Shown here one piece after another: positions 1-8,268 of a stretch of 44,832 bases of DNA. This DNA comes from Spirochaetales bacterium (GTDB lineage Bacteria; Spirochaetota; Spirochaetia; Treponematales; UBA12059): the NCBI GenBank assembly GCA_016928955.1, contig JAFGJV010000005.1, forward strand, positions 1-44,832, in the 5' to 3' direction. The translations under genes were made by a program, and so were the position numbers. Under the pieces are notes generated by a model, which did not search any database, was not told where the DNA came from, and worked only from the letters and a program-made list of their open reading frames with translations. Position 1 is the stretch's first letter; the number at the start of each line of letters is the position of its first letter.

Positions 1-190
1 GGGGGGGTGAGGAGGGCGTATACGCCGCAGTTCGCCCTTGCCTGAGGTCGGACGGAGCCCTAGCTCCCAGAGCGACCAATAAGGTTCACGGCAGTAAGCA
101 GGTCTTGAGAGTCCCCCGCGCGCTCAGGCGGACGAGCGCCGACACACAACGCCGACCGGCCCGAAACGAGCATCCTGGCGGTCAGGTTTT
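1..190. other. Left-edge stretch without a recognised gene
   Basis: No convincing reading frame and no gene of a known RNA family could be identified. A run of seven G at 1-7 could pair with the five C at 113-117, and the part around 80-105 (GACCAATAAGGTTCACGGC) has the look of a conserved structured RNA. However, I could not fold it into 6S RNA, SRP RNA, RNase P RNA or tmRNA. It may be the 3' part of an RNA or leader that begins outside the window. Confidence 0.2.
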
Positions 191-192
191 CC

Positions 193-222
193 TTGACAAG
201 TCCGAAAATCGGCCCGTATCAT
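193..222 (+). promoter_or_regulatory. Sigma-70-type promoter of the EF-G-like gene
   Basis: Perfect -35 TTGACA at 193-198, an 18-bp spacer and -10 TATCAT at 217-222. The expected transcript start is near 229, giving a leader of about 95 nt before the EF-G-like start codon at 324. Confidence 0.65.
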
Positions 223-323
223 CTTAGAACTAAACTACGCTACAGCAAGGTCTGTGTCGTAAGGGGCTGGCCCTGCCCGCGCGGCAGCGCGACGGCCTCG
301 AATATCCCGTAAGGAGCACGTTC

Positions 324-2408
324 ATGGCCTACACGACCGAACTCATCAGGAACGTGGCGCTTGCCGGCCACGGCAGTACTGGCAAAACAACTTTGATCGA
401 ACACATCCTGTTCACCGCCGGAGCCATAGGCAAGCCCGAAACCATTGAGTCAGGCAAAACGGCCAGCGACTACTACGAAGAGGAAGTCGAGCGCAAGATA
501 TCCGTTCATACGTCCCTGACCCACGCGCTCTGGGCCGACAAAAAAATCAACCTTTTGGACACCCCCGGTTCGTCCGACTTTGTGGGAGACGTGGTCCTTG
601 CCCTCCGCGCGTGCGAATCCGCGCTGATTCTGGTGGATGCCCGTTCCGGCGTGCAGATAGAAACCATCAAGGTGTGGCGCAACCTGGACAGCAGGCAGAA
701 GCCGCGCATGGTGTTCATCAACCGCATGGACGAGGAGCGGGCCGACTTCAAGAACGCCTTTGCAGACGTCAAGGACAAGTTCAAGTGCAACCTGGTGGCG
801 GTCACCATACCCATGGGCGACGGCGCGTCGTTCAAGGGCGTCATCGACGTGATCAACCAGAAAGCCTATCCCCTGCCGGCCAGCCACGAGCAGAAAGAAA
901 GCGCCGCCCCCGTGCCCGCAGAGTACGCGGACGCCGTCAAGGAGGCCCGCGCCGCGCTGTCTGAGGCCGCCGCCGAGGGCGATGACGACCTGATGGAAAA
1001 ATACCTGTCCGAGGGAGAGCTGTCCCAGGACGAGATCGTGAAGGGCCTGTCTGAGGCCCTGGCCGGCAACCGGATCGTGCCGGTATTCGCCGGCGCCGGA
1101 CTTAAGAACTCGGGGACGGCGGCCGTGCTTGACTTCTTCGCGGCCATGGCTCCCGACCCCCTCACGCTCACACCCGAGCCCGTGCAGGGCGACAAGACCG
1201 TCCGCGTCGACCCATCGTCGCCCCTGGCCGCCCTGGTCATCAAGACGCAGATCGACCAGTTCTCCGGCAAGCTGTCCTACGTCAAGGTCATCGGCGGCAA
1301 GCTCAGCACGGAGTCCGACTTTGCCAACATGACCGACGGCAAGAAGGAACGGCCGGCCAAACTGTACACGGCGCAGGGCAAGAAGCTGGAAGAGGTCAAG
1401 GAACTGTGCGCCGGAGACATAGGCATACTGGCCAAGAGCCCGTCGCTCAAGACCAACGACACCCTCTGCGCCCCCGAGCGCCAGGACGTGTTCGTGCCGC
1501 TCCGACTGCCCCAGCCGGTGCACGCCGTTGCCATAACCGCGGCCTCAAAAAAAGAGGAAGACAAGCTGTCCGAGCTCCTGCACAAGGCCGCCGAGGAAGA
1601 CCTGACCTTCAGCGTGCGGTTCAACTCGGAAACCAAGGAAACCGTGATAGCCGGCATGGGCGAGCTCCACATCAACATGGTGCTGGACAAGATCCGCCAC
1701 GCCGCCAAGATAGCCGTGGAAACCCGTGTTCCCCGCGTCGCCTACCGCGAAACCATCACCAAGAAAGCCGGCGGGGAATACACCCACAAGAAGCAGTCCG
1801 GCGGCCACGGCCAGTACGGACGCGTGGTGCTGGAGGTTGAGCCCCTGGCCCGCGGAGAGAACTACGCCTTTGAGAACAAGGTATTCGGCGGCGCCGTGTC
1901 CAAGGGTTTTGTGCCCGGCATAGAGAAGGGCATCCACCAGGCCATGGAAGCTGGCATCGTGGCCGGGTATCCCATGGTGGACATCAAGTCAAGCCTGATG
2001 GACGGCAAGGAACACCCGGTGGACTCGTCCGAGATGGCCTTCAAGATCGCCGCGCGCGGGGCTTTCCGAGAGTCGTGCAAGAACGCCGGTCCCACCCTGC
2101 TCGAGCCCGTCAACTCGCTGACCGTGTTCGTGGAGGACAAGTACCTAGGCGACGTCATGTCGGACCTGTCCGGACGGCGCGGCCGCATATCGGGCCAGCA
2201 GCCCATAGGCGGCGGCATCGTGGAAATCAAGGCTGAGGTCCCGCACGCCGAGCTCCTCCGCTACTCCATAGACCTGCGCGCCATGACCAGCGGCACGGGC
2301 AGCTTTGAGGTGGAGTTCGACCACTACTCGCCCATATCCGGCAAGATTGCAGACGACGTGGTCAAGGCCGCCGCGGCCTTCCGCACCCAGGAAGAGGAAG
2401 AGGACTGA
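324..2408 (+). CDS. Elongation factor G-like translational GTPase
   Basis: The 694-residue protein has the five-domain EF-G layout. The GTP-binding domain comes first, with P loop GHGSTGKT at residues 15-22, DTPG at 79-82 and NRMD at 133-136. Domain II follows, and domain IV contains KQSGGHGQYGRV, near the usual EF-G wording. The AAGGAG ribosome-binding site at 311-316 lies 7 nt before the ATG. Two signature positions are unlike canonical EF-G. The catalytic His of DTPGH is Ser (DTPGSSDF), and the Lys of NKxD is Arg. This fits the EF-G-like/EF-G2 class, whose ribosomal role is often accessory, rather than the main fusA translocase; that assignment is inference. The gene stands alone with its own promoter and terminator and converges on lhr. 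Confidence 0.9.
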   Translation: MAYTTELIRNVALAGHGSTGKTTLIEHILFTAGAIGKPETIESGKTASDYYEEEVERKISVHTSLTHALWADKKINLLDTPGSSDFVGDVVLALRACESALILVDARSGVQIETIKVWRNLDSRQKPRMVFINRMDEERADFKNAFADVKDKFKCNLVAVTIPMGDGASFKGVIDVINQKAYPLPASHEQKESAAPVPAEYADAVKEARAALSEAAAEGDDDLMEKYLSEGELSQDEIVKGLSEALAGNRIVPVFAGAGLKNSGTAAVLDFFAAMAPDPLTLTPEPVQGDKTVRVDPSSPLAALVIKTQIDQFSGKLSYVKVIGGKLSTESDFANMTDGKKERPAKLYTAQGKKLEEVKELCAGDIGILAKSPSLKTNDTLCAPERQDVFVPLRLPQPVHAVAITAASKKEEDKLSELLHKAAEEDLTFSVRFNSETKETVIAGMGELHINMVLDKIRHAAKIAVETRVPRVAYRETITKKAGGEYTHKKQSGGHGQYGRVVLEVEPLARGENYAFENKVFGGAVSKGFVPGIEKGIHQAMEAGIVAGYPMVDIKSSLMDGKEHPVDSSEMAFKIAARGAFRESCKNAGPTLLEPVNSLTVFVEDKYLGDVMSDLSGRRGRISGQQPIGGGIVEIKAEVPHAELLRYSIDLRAMTSGTGSFEVEFDHYSPISGKIADDVVKAAAAFRTQEEEED

Positions 2409-2440
2409 GCCAAAGCCTTTCCCAGAAGCGCTGAGTATCG

Positions 2441-2470
2441 ACGGGGAGCCCGACGCGGCTCCCCGTTTTC
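2441..2470 (+). terminator. Rho-independent terminator after the EF-G-like gene
   Basis: A 10-bp perfect stem (ACGGGGAGCC at 2441-2450 with GGCTCCCCGT at 2457-2466), a 6-nt loop, and TTTTC at the end of the stem. It lies 33 nt after the stop codon and before the convergent lhr gene. Confidence 0.8.
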
Positions 2471-2483
2471 ATTGCCCGGCGAC

Positions 2484-5400
2484 CTACCACAGCGTCATGG
2501 TTCCCCGGTCGCGCTCAAAGCCGATGCTTGAAAGCGCCCGGGACCACGGTCCGTCAGCCGCAGGCTGGCCGTTGACGCGGGCCACCACGATTTTCCGCTG
2601 GGGATCCACTGCCCGCTCCCTGGCCATGACCAGGAACGACAAAAGGGCTTCCAGGTCGGGATCGTCGGGCCTAAGCGACACGTCCAGTTCCCTGCCGCCT
2701 TGCCGCGACACGCACGCCAGCTCCCCGCCGCGGTAGGCCAGCCAGTTTCCCGCCAGGCGGGCGGGAGGCTTCAGCCCCCGCGCCACCGCTCGCCCGCCCA
2801 GGTCCATGCCAGCAAGGCTCGCCGGATCAGCCGCGCTGACGCTCCATATCCCGGTCTCCTCCGCTCCGTCCTTCCAGAGGGCATAGGCGTCCGTATCCAT
2901 GAACTGGGGGCCTTCCAGTTCCGCAAAAAAGCGCCCGCACACCAGCTCTCCCGCCAGTTCCATGCGCCTGAAGGCCGGGAACAGCCGGCCCCAGCGGAGC
3001 CCGGGAGCATCCCGTTCCAGGACGCCCCTGGCTACCACCCCGTATCTGAGGGCCGCTATCCTGGCACGCCTGGTATCCAAACCAAAGATGTCTGCCGGGT
3101 CAAGATCAAGCTGCTCGAGCTCCAGGGAAAACCAGCGTCCAGGAACGGGCGGCCCCGCCTTCCACCGGTCGCGCAAGGCCAGGGGCACACGCGGGTGCCC
3201 GGGTCGCGCGCCGTGTCGCTCGGGGAACCTGGCCTGTCCCGCGTCCGCCCCGCTGGCGCCTGGCCAGGCCTTCCTCCGCGGCCCGAAACTGTCGGAGCTT
3301 ATGCGGCCGGACCTCAGTTCCCGGCGCATGGCATCCCTGAGCGCTGCCAGGTCCAGGCCCGAGCTGTCCCTGATGGCCCATACGTCCACGGGCGAGTGGC
3401 CGGGGGCTATCAGCGAGCTCCGTGAGCCGTCCCAGAACAACTCCCAATCGTCCGGGGAGCAGAACGCCACGTCGTCGCCCTGGCCGTACCAGAGCACGGA
3501 GCCGGAGGACACAAGGGCGTCTAGGCTGTCGGGCGAATAGGCGCTGACGCGGGACGGAAAGATGGCTGTTTCCCACAGACCGGCCCTGGCCGGGTAACCT
3601 GACAGACGGCGCAGCACCTCGGACAGATCCTCGTTGCGCCTTCCCAGGCCGTGCAGGACGGCAAGGAAAGCGGCCAGGCTGCCTTCCGGCCGGGGTTTGA
3701 CGGCAGGCCGGGCCGCCGAGCGCACCGACCGCAGGAGGCCGTCCAGAATGTCCCTGTCGCATACCGCCGGCTCCGGTGGCCAGCCATCCACGCGGAAAGC
3801 CGACGCGTCCAGCACCACGGCCCCTTCGTCGCTCAAGGCCGCGCACAGTCCGTCCAGAAGCGCGGGTTCTGCCCCCGTCAGGAATCCAAGCCGGGAGAGC
3901 GCCACAATGCCTCCGCCGCGCAGCCACTCGGGCAGCCAGGCGTATGGCCCGGCTTTGAGGAGGCTACGGCGACGCTGGTGGACGACAAGGTCCATGCCGG
4001 CGCCCGGCAAGCGCAGGCGGGCAAGGCGACCAAGCGGCCCCGGCCTGGCCCCACCCTCAAGGGCGGCCACAGCTTCCGCGGCCAGGTCTGCGGGGCAGGC
4101 GGCAAGGAGGCGCTCCCACTCGTCCAGCGGCACGGCGACGCGCTCGTCCACCCAGTCTGCCAGGGCATCCGGGCTGTCAGGAGCCCAGCCGGGATCTTCC
4201 CTGAGAAGCCTGGCCATAAACGCGGCGTACACGGGTCCGGGTATAGCCGGCCTCTGGGCTTCATGGTCCAGGGCCTGGGCAAGGGCCCGGTCAGCGTAGC
4301 TGCCGGCGTCCGCCGCGCCCGAAGGCAGTTCGTCGCCATCATAAAGATAGCGATTGGTGGCCATCCAGCCCGAGCCGCGCGCCAGGGGACTGGGCACTGT
4401 GGACACGAAGGACGACAGCTCTATAGCCCCGGCCGCCAAGTCCGCAAGCACGGCCGCAAGCGCCGGCAGGTCGTAACGTTCGTCCAGGACCAGATGCCAG
4501 CTTTCCTTGATGGCCGGAACGTCCGGAGCCCCGGACAGACGCTCGAACAGGCGCTTTGCCCTGAGGCGGGTAATCCACAGGGGCGTGCGCCTGCCAAAAC
4601 CCGCCTTGGGAAGGAGCAGGGACCTGGCGGCGCATTCCCTGAAAGCCGCGCCGAAGGCCGCGCTGGTGGCCACCCTGGCGCGCAGGCGCCTGGCCAGTTC
4701 CCGGCCGTCTCCCAGGGTCTTGAAAGCGTCTTTGACGGCGCGCGCGGCTGAGGCGGGGTCCGGCAGGGGCACCAGGAGCCATACCGAGTCGTCATTGGCC
4801 AGGACGTCCACGCCCACGCCCAGATTCTCAGCCAGGATGCCGGAAACGGCCAGCCCAAGGGGTTCGTTCACGGCCAGGCCGCGCAGGGTGTGGACGAACA
4901 CGGGCACTGCGTCGCCGGAGCGGGCCGGATCCTTGTACAGTTCCAGCACTACCCGGCCCGCCCCAGGAAGTCCCAAGCCGCCGCCGGCCCGCGCCTGGGC
5001 CGACAGGAAGGCGTCCAGCCGATCCCGCGAGGAAGCGTCCATGTCCAGGCCAGCGAGCTCCCGCCGGAAGGCCTCAGGGTCATCCTGGAACAGAGCGCAC
5101 AGCCTGAGCATGCGGCCGCTCACGCCCGCTCCGCGCGCCGCCGTTTCCGCCTTCCAGAACGGCATGAAATCTGCCGCCCGGTCCAGGGGCTGGACTTCCA
5201 CCGCCTCGTCGCCAATGGCCACGATCTTCCACGCCATGGCTCCGAGCGTGAAGCTGTTGCCAACGCGACGCTCGAACACGAATTCCTCGTCCAGCTCGCC
5301 GATGCGCTCCCCCGAGCCGGCCAGCCGGAGCGAATAGTACCCTCTGTCTGCTATGGCACCGCCAGAGCCGTACAGAAGCATGGCGGCCCCGTCTTTGGCG

Positions 5401-6938
5401 CGCAGGGTACCGCGTTCGTCGTCCAGCCACACGCGCGCGGTAAGGTCCCGGGACCTCGACCCGTTCAGGCGGCCGGCCAGGGTGGCAAGCACGGCGTCGA
5501 AATCCTCCCTGCCCAGGTCGCGGTACGGCGAATAGGCGCGCACCCGGTCAAAGACATCCTGCACAGCCAGCTCGTCCCACAGGACGGCAGACAGAATGAC
5601 CTGGGCCAGAACGTCCAGGGGCTGGGACAGGGGGCGTACAGGATCAAGCTCCCGGTCCCGTACGGCTCCGGCCAGGGCTGCCGCCTGAAGAACATCCGGC
5701 GCGTGGAAGGGATAGAGCAGTCCCCTGCTCTCCGCTCCTACCCGGTGGCCCGACCTGCCTATGCGCTGTATGGCCTGGTCGGCCCTGGACGGGGTCCCCG
5801 CCAGGGCAACCAGGTCGATGGAGCCAACGTCTATGCCCAGTTCTAGGGAGCTGGTGGCCACAACGCAGGGCAGGCGGCCTTCCTTGAGTTTGCGCTCCAC
5901 GGCGCGCCGCACGTCCTTGGACAGGGATCCGTGGTGGGCCCAGGCCGTGCCGTCGCCGGCCTCCTCGTTGAGCATGGCCGCCAGGCGCTCGGCGCGCCGC
6001 CGCGAATCCGCGAACATGATGACTCCGCGCTCGTTCGGAAGCCTTTTGGCCAAATCCCTGACCACGGCGGCATAGCGAGACGCCGGGGCGTCGGTTTCCT
6101 GGGCGTCAGGAGACAGGCCGGGAACCGGCGGCCTAACGGGCGCCTGGGGCCAGAGTACGGACAGGGACAGGCGCCTTTCGTCGTCCCCCTGAACGATATC
6201 CACCGCGCGCTGTTTGTATACCGCGGCACCGTCCGGAGCGCGGCTCAGCTCAGCTCCGCCAACAAAACCGGCCGCCGCCTCTGGGTCGCGGAGGGTCGCC
6301 GACAAGGCCACGCGCTGGTACTCTCCGGCCAGTTCGGCCAGCATGCCCAGTGAGCAGGCCAGAAGGGTGCCGCGCCTGCCGCCCAGCACCGCGTGCAGTT
6401 CGTCCACCACGGCCAGCTTGACCGATGCCAGAAGGCCGCGGCCGCTTTTGGACGCCAGCATGATGGCCAGGCTTTCCGGCGTGGTGCAGAGCACGGATGG
6501 CGGGTGTTTGAGTATGCCACGGCGCTCTGCCGCGGCAGTGTCGCCAGAACGCGTGGCCACCCGTACCTTGGGAAAAGCCTGCCCTCGATCAACAAAAAAG
6601 CGTTCCAGGCCACGGACAGGGTCCAGGAGATTCAGGCGTATGTCCTCGTTCAAAGCTTTAAGCGGCGACACGTACAGCACGGACAGCGCGTTCGCGTCCA
6701 GGTCCCCGGACGCGAACCCGGACAGGGCGTGAAGAAAGGCTGCCAGGGTCTTGCCCGAGCCCGTAGGAGCCAGGGCCAGCACGTGGCGGCCCCCAGCTAT
6801 ACGTTCCCAGGCGCTGGATTGGACGGCGGTCGGCCTTCCTTTGGCCGTACTGAACCAGGCGGCGACCAGGGGGTGGAACGACGATGGGATGCCGGCGCAC
6901 ATACGGTCATGGTAGGGCCGCAAAGCCTGAAAGCGCAA
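2484..6938 (-). CDS. lhr: Lhr-type superfamily 2 ATP-dependent helicase
   Basis: A 1484-residue helicase, close to the length of full-length Lhr of enterobacteria (about 1500). Motif I is APTGSGKT at residues 57-64, motif II is DELH at 179-182 and motif III is SATL near 213-216. The second RecA lobe contains ATSSLELGIDVG and QAIQRIGRSGHR, the Lhr version of motifs V and VI. The long C-terminal part (winged-helix, beta-sheet bundle and Lhr-CTD in the family) is present. Lhr acts in DNA repair and unwinds RNA:DNA hybrids. The first start is TTG at 6938, 23 nt after the nrdG stop; an ATG at 6902 is an alternative, and neither has a strong ribosome-binding site. It is the last gene of the anaerobic reductase unit and seems to depend on read-through from it. 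Confidence 0.9.
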   Translation of the reverse strand: MRFQALRPYHDRMCAGIPSSFHPLVAAWFSTAKGRPTAVQSSAWERIAGGRHVLALAPTGSGKTLAAFLHALSGFASGDLDANALSVLYVSPLKALNEDIRLNLLDPVRGLERFFVDRGQAFPKVRVATRSGDTAAAERRGILKHPPSVLCTTPESLAIMLASKSGRGLLASVKLAVVDELHAVLGGRRGTLLACSLGMLAELAGEYQRVALSATLRDPEAAAGFVGGAELSRAPDGAAVYKQRAVDIVQGDDERRLSLSVLWPQAPVRPPVPGLSPDAQETDAPASRYAAVVRDLAKRLPNERGVIMFADSRRRAERLAAMLNEEAGDGTAWAHHGSLSKDVRRAVERKLKEGRLPCVVATSSLELGIDVGSIDLVALAGTPSRADQAIQRIGRSGHRVGAESRGLLYPFHAPDVLQAAALAGAVRDRELDPVRPLSQPLDVLAQVILSAVLWDELAVQDVFDRVRAYSPYRDLGREDFDAVLATLAGRLNGSRSRDLTARVWLDDERGTLRAKDGAAMLLYGSGGAIADRGYYSLRLAGSGERIGELDEEFVFERRVGNSFTLGAMAWKIVAIGDEAVEVQPLDRAADFMPFWKAETAARGAGVSGRMLRLCALFQDDPEAFRRELAGLDMDASSRDRLDAFLSAQARAGGGLGLPGAGRVVLELYKDPARSGDAVPVFVHTLRGLAVNEPLGLAVSGILAENLGVGVDVLANDDSVWLLVPLPDPASAARAVKDAFKTLGDGRELARRLRARVATSAAFGAAFRECAARSLLLPKAGFGRRTPLWITRLRAKRLFERLSGAPDVPAIKESWHLVLDERYDLPALAAVLADLAAGAIELSSFVSTVPSPLARGSGWMATNRYLYDGDELPSGAADAGSYADRALAQALDHEAQRPAIPGPVYAAFMARLLREDPGWAPDSPDALADWVDERVAVPLDEWERLLAACPADLAAEAVAALEGGARPGPLGRLARLRLPGAGMDLVVHQRRRSLLKAGPYAWLPEWLRGGGIVALSRLGFLTGAEPALLDGLCAALSDEGAVVLDASAFRVDGWPPEPAVCDRDILDGLLRSVRSAARPAVKPRPEGSLAAFLAVLHGLGRRNEDLSEVLRRLSGYPARAGLWETAIFPSRVSAYSPDSLDALVSSGSVLWYGQGDDVAFCSPDDWELFWDGSRSSLIAPGHSPVDVWAIRDSSGLDLAALRDAMRRELRSGRISSDSFGPRRKAWPGASGADAGQARFPERHGARPGHPRVPLALRDRWKAGPPVPGRWFSLELEQLDLDPADIFGLDTRRARIAALRYGVVARGVLERDAPGLRWGRLFPAFRRMELAGELVCGRFFAELEGPQFMDTDAYALWKDGAEETGIWSVSAADPASLAGMDLGGRAVARGLKPPARLAGNWLAYRGGELACVSRQGGRELDVSLRPDDPDLEALLSFLVMARERAVDPQRKIVVARVNGQPAADGPWSRALSSIGFERDRGTMTLW

Positions 6939-6961
6939 GCGGCATCAGGTTGCTTTCCGGC

Positions 6962-7675
6962 TCAGACGCCGCGCACCCTGGTTTTGGGAGCCACGCGCCT
7001 GATGATGTCCGCCAGGTCCTTGAGCCGGGCCTCCGTCACAGGCCCAACCCGCTCCGCCCACGCCGGATCCAGTACGCGGGCCGAGCGGTATGCCTGGAGT
7101 ATCACCTGGTCGTCAGGGCGGAAATAGGGGGCAACAGCCTCAGCGTCATCCGGGCCAAAAATGCCTGGGGCGCAGGTTATCCGGAACTCGTAGGGTACGC
7201 CCATGGAGCGGATCACGTCCATGCTCCTGGCCACCCGTTCCGCGGCGTCCGCCGGTGCTCCCGGCCACAGCTCGCCGTAGCGCACCAGGGCCGTCTTCAC
7301 GTCCATGGCCACGTAATCCAGAGACAGTACTTCCAGGCGTTCGGGCTGGGAGCCGTTGGTGTCCAGCTTGACTGCGTAGCCCAGGCGGCGCGCGTCCGCC
7401 ACCAGCTCGGGCAGACAGGAAGTCATGGTGGGCTCGCCCCCGGATATAACCAGGCCCGTAAGGAGGCCCCGCCGTTGTTCCAGATGGGCCCTGAGCTCGG
7501 CCCAGGTCTGGCCCGCCGCGCCGGCTCTGTTGAGCGCCAGGTCGGGATTATGGCAGTACAGACAGCGGAAATTGCAGCCGGCCAGAAAGGCCACCGCCGA
7601 CACCCGGCCGGGATAATCGACGAGGCTCAAAGGCTGTATCCCGACGCGGACCGAGTCCAGGTCGGGCGCTTTCAC
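6962..7675 (-). CDS. nrdG: Anaerobic ribonucleotide reductase activating protein (radical SAM), NrdG2 type
   Basis: Radical S-adenosylmethionine enzyme that installs the glycyl radical on class III ribonucleotide reductase. The Fe-S cluster motif Cx3Cx2C is GCNFRCLYCH near the N-terminus, followed by the glycine-rich SGGEPT SAM-binding motif and a DTNG segment. The preferred start is GTG at 7675, whose GTGA overlaps the stop of the upstream thioredoxin-like gene; this gives 237 residues beginning VKAPDLDSVRVG. The frame stays open for 23 more codons upstream, but that part lies inside the previous gene and looks unlike protein. The overlap implies translational coupling. Its target should be the glycyl-radical segment on the gene just upstream. 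Confidence 0.9.
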   Translation of the reverse strand: MKAPDLDSVRVGIQPLSLVDYPGRVSAVAFLAGCNFRCLYCHNPDLALNRAGAAGQTWAELRAHLEQRRGLLTGLVISGGEPTMTSCLPELVADARRLGYAVKLDTNGSQPERLEVLSLDYVAMDVKTALVRYGELWPGAPADAAERVARSMDVIRSMGVPYEFRITCAPGIFGPDDAEAVAPYFRPDDQVILQAYRSARVLDPAWAERVGPVTEARLKDLADIIRRVAPKTRVRGV

Positions 7676-8187
7676 ACCGCGGCGCTTTCCCGGACGGGCG
7701 CAAGGATGGCCTTGAGCTGGCCCGTGGTGTACGCGCGGGCGCATTCCTCCCCGTCGGCGTCCATCAGCACGGCCGTCGGCGTGGCCATGATGTCATAGGC
7801 GCGGGCAAGCTCGATGCCCTCGTCCGCGTCCACGTCCACAACATGGCCTTCAAGGGCCGTGGTCGCCAGATAGTCGCGCACGGGCGGGCAATTGTGGCAG
7901 GAACGGCGGGTAAAGAGCAGCCAGGACTGGGCGGGCTTGCCCGTATCCACCCGCCTGGTTCTCCCGGGTTCGGACGGCGCCGGCGCCTCGAAACCCCTGG
8001 TCTCGGCGCCCGGGAAGGAAAATTCCATTCGCTTGCCGAATTCCTCGCGTTTGCCGGCGTTCCAGTTCCTCACCGAGCGGTAGTAGCCCACAATGCGGGT
8101 ATATACCTCCGTGGGCGTTCCCTCGACCGACAACAGCTGCGTTTTCAGCTCGGCCAAACGAGCTTCTTTTACTTTCCGTGCGTCCAT
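7672..8187 (-). CDS. Glycyl-radical segment of class III RNR fused to a thioredoxin/glutaredoxin-like domain
   Basis: A 171-residue protein in two parts. Residues 1-58 read like the end of a class III reductase NrdD: TEVYTRIVGYYRSV then NWNAGKREEF. Gly34 in RIVGY sits where NrdD proteins carry the glycyl radical. Residues 85-165 look like a thioredoxin/glutaredoxin fold, with strand WLLFTR, the redox motif C97-H-N-C100-P and a cis-proline loop MATPT. The preceding nrdD ends without this segment, so the two gene products probably make one reductase together, with the CxxC domain as electron donor (inference). It has its own ribosome-binding site, TGGGAGGGG 4 nt before ATG, 81 nt after the nrdD stop. 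This argues for a real separate gene rather than a recent frameshift. Confidence 0.85.
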   Translation of the reverse strand: MDARKVKEARLAELKTQLLSVEGTPTEVYTRIVGYYRSVRNWNAGKREEFGKRMEFSFPGAETRGFEAPAPSEPGRTRRVDTGKPAQSWLLFTRRSCHNCPPVRDYLATTALEGHVVDVDADEGIELARAYDIMATPTAVLMDADGEECARAYTTGQLKAILAPVRESAAV

Positions 8188-8268
8188 CGTTCCCCTCCCA
8201 GTGCTTGTTCTTCTATCCGTGCTAACGGCGTTCCCGCCGCGGGCAAGCGCGATCGCAGGTTCCCGGCA

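Noticed and set aside
80-100. RNase P, 6S, SRP or tmRNA gene at the left edge
   Set aside because: Only short resemblances were found, and the hallmark motifs and closing stems of these RNAs are missing.
450-1523. Minus-strand open frame of 357 codons inside the EF-G-like gene
   Set aside because: It is the mirror of a well-supported gene; its translation shows only GC-bias low-complexity wording.
3651-4751. Plus-strand open frame of 366 codons inside lhr
   Set aside because: It is antisense to continuous helicase coding sequence and its translation is proline/arginine-rich shadow text.
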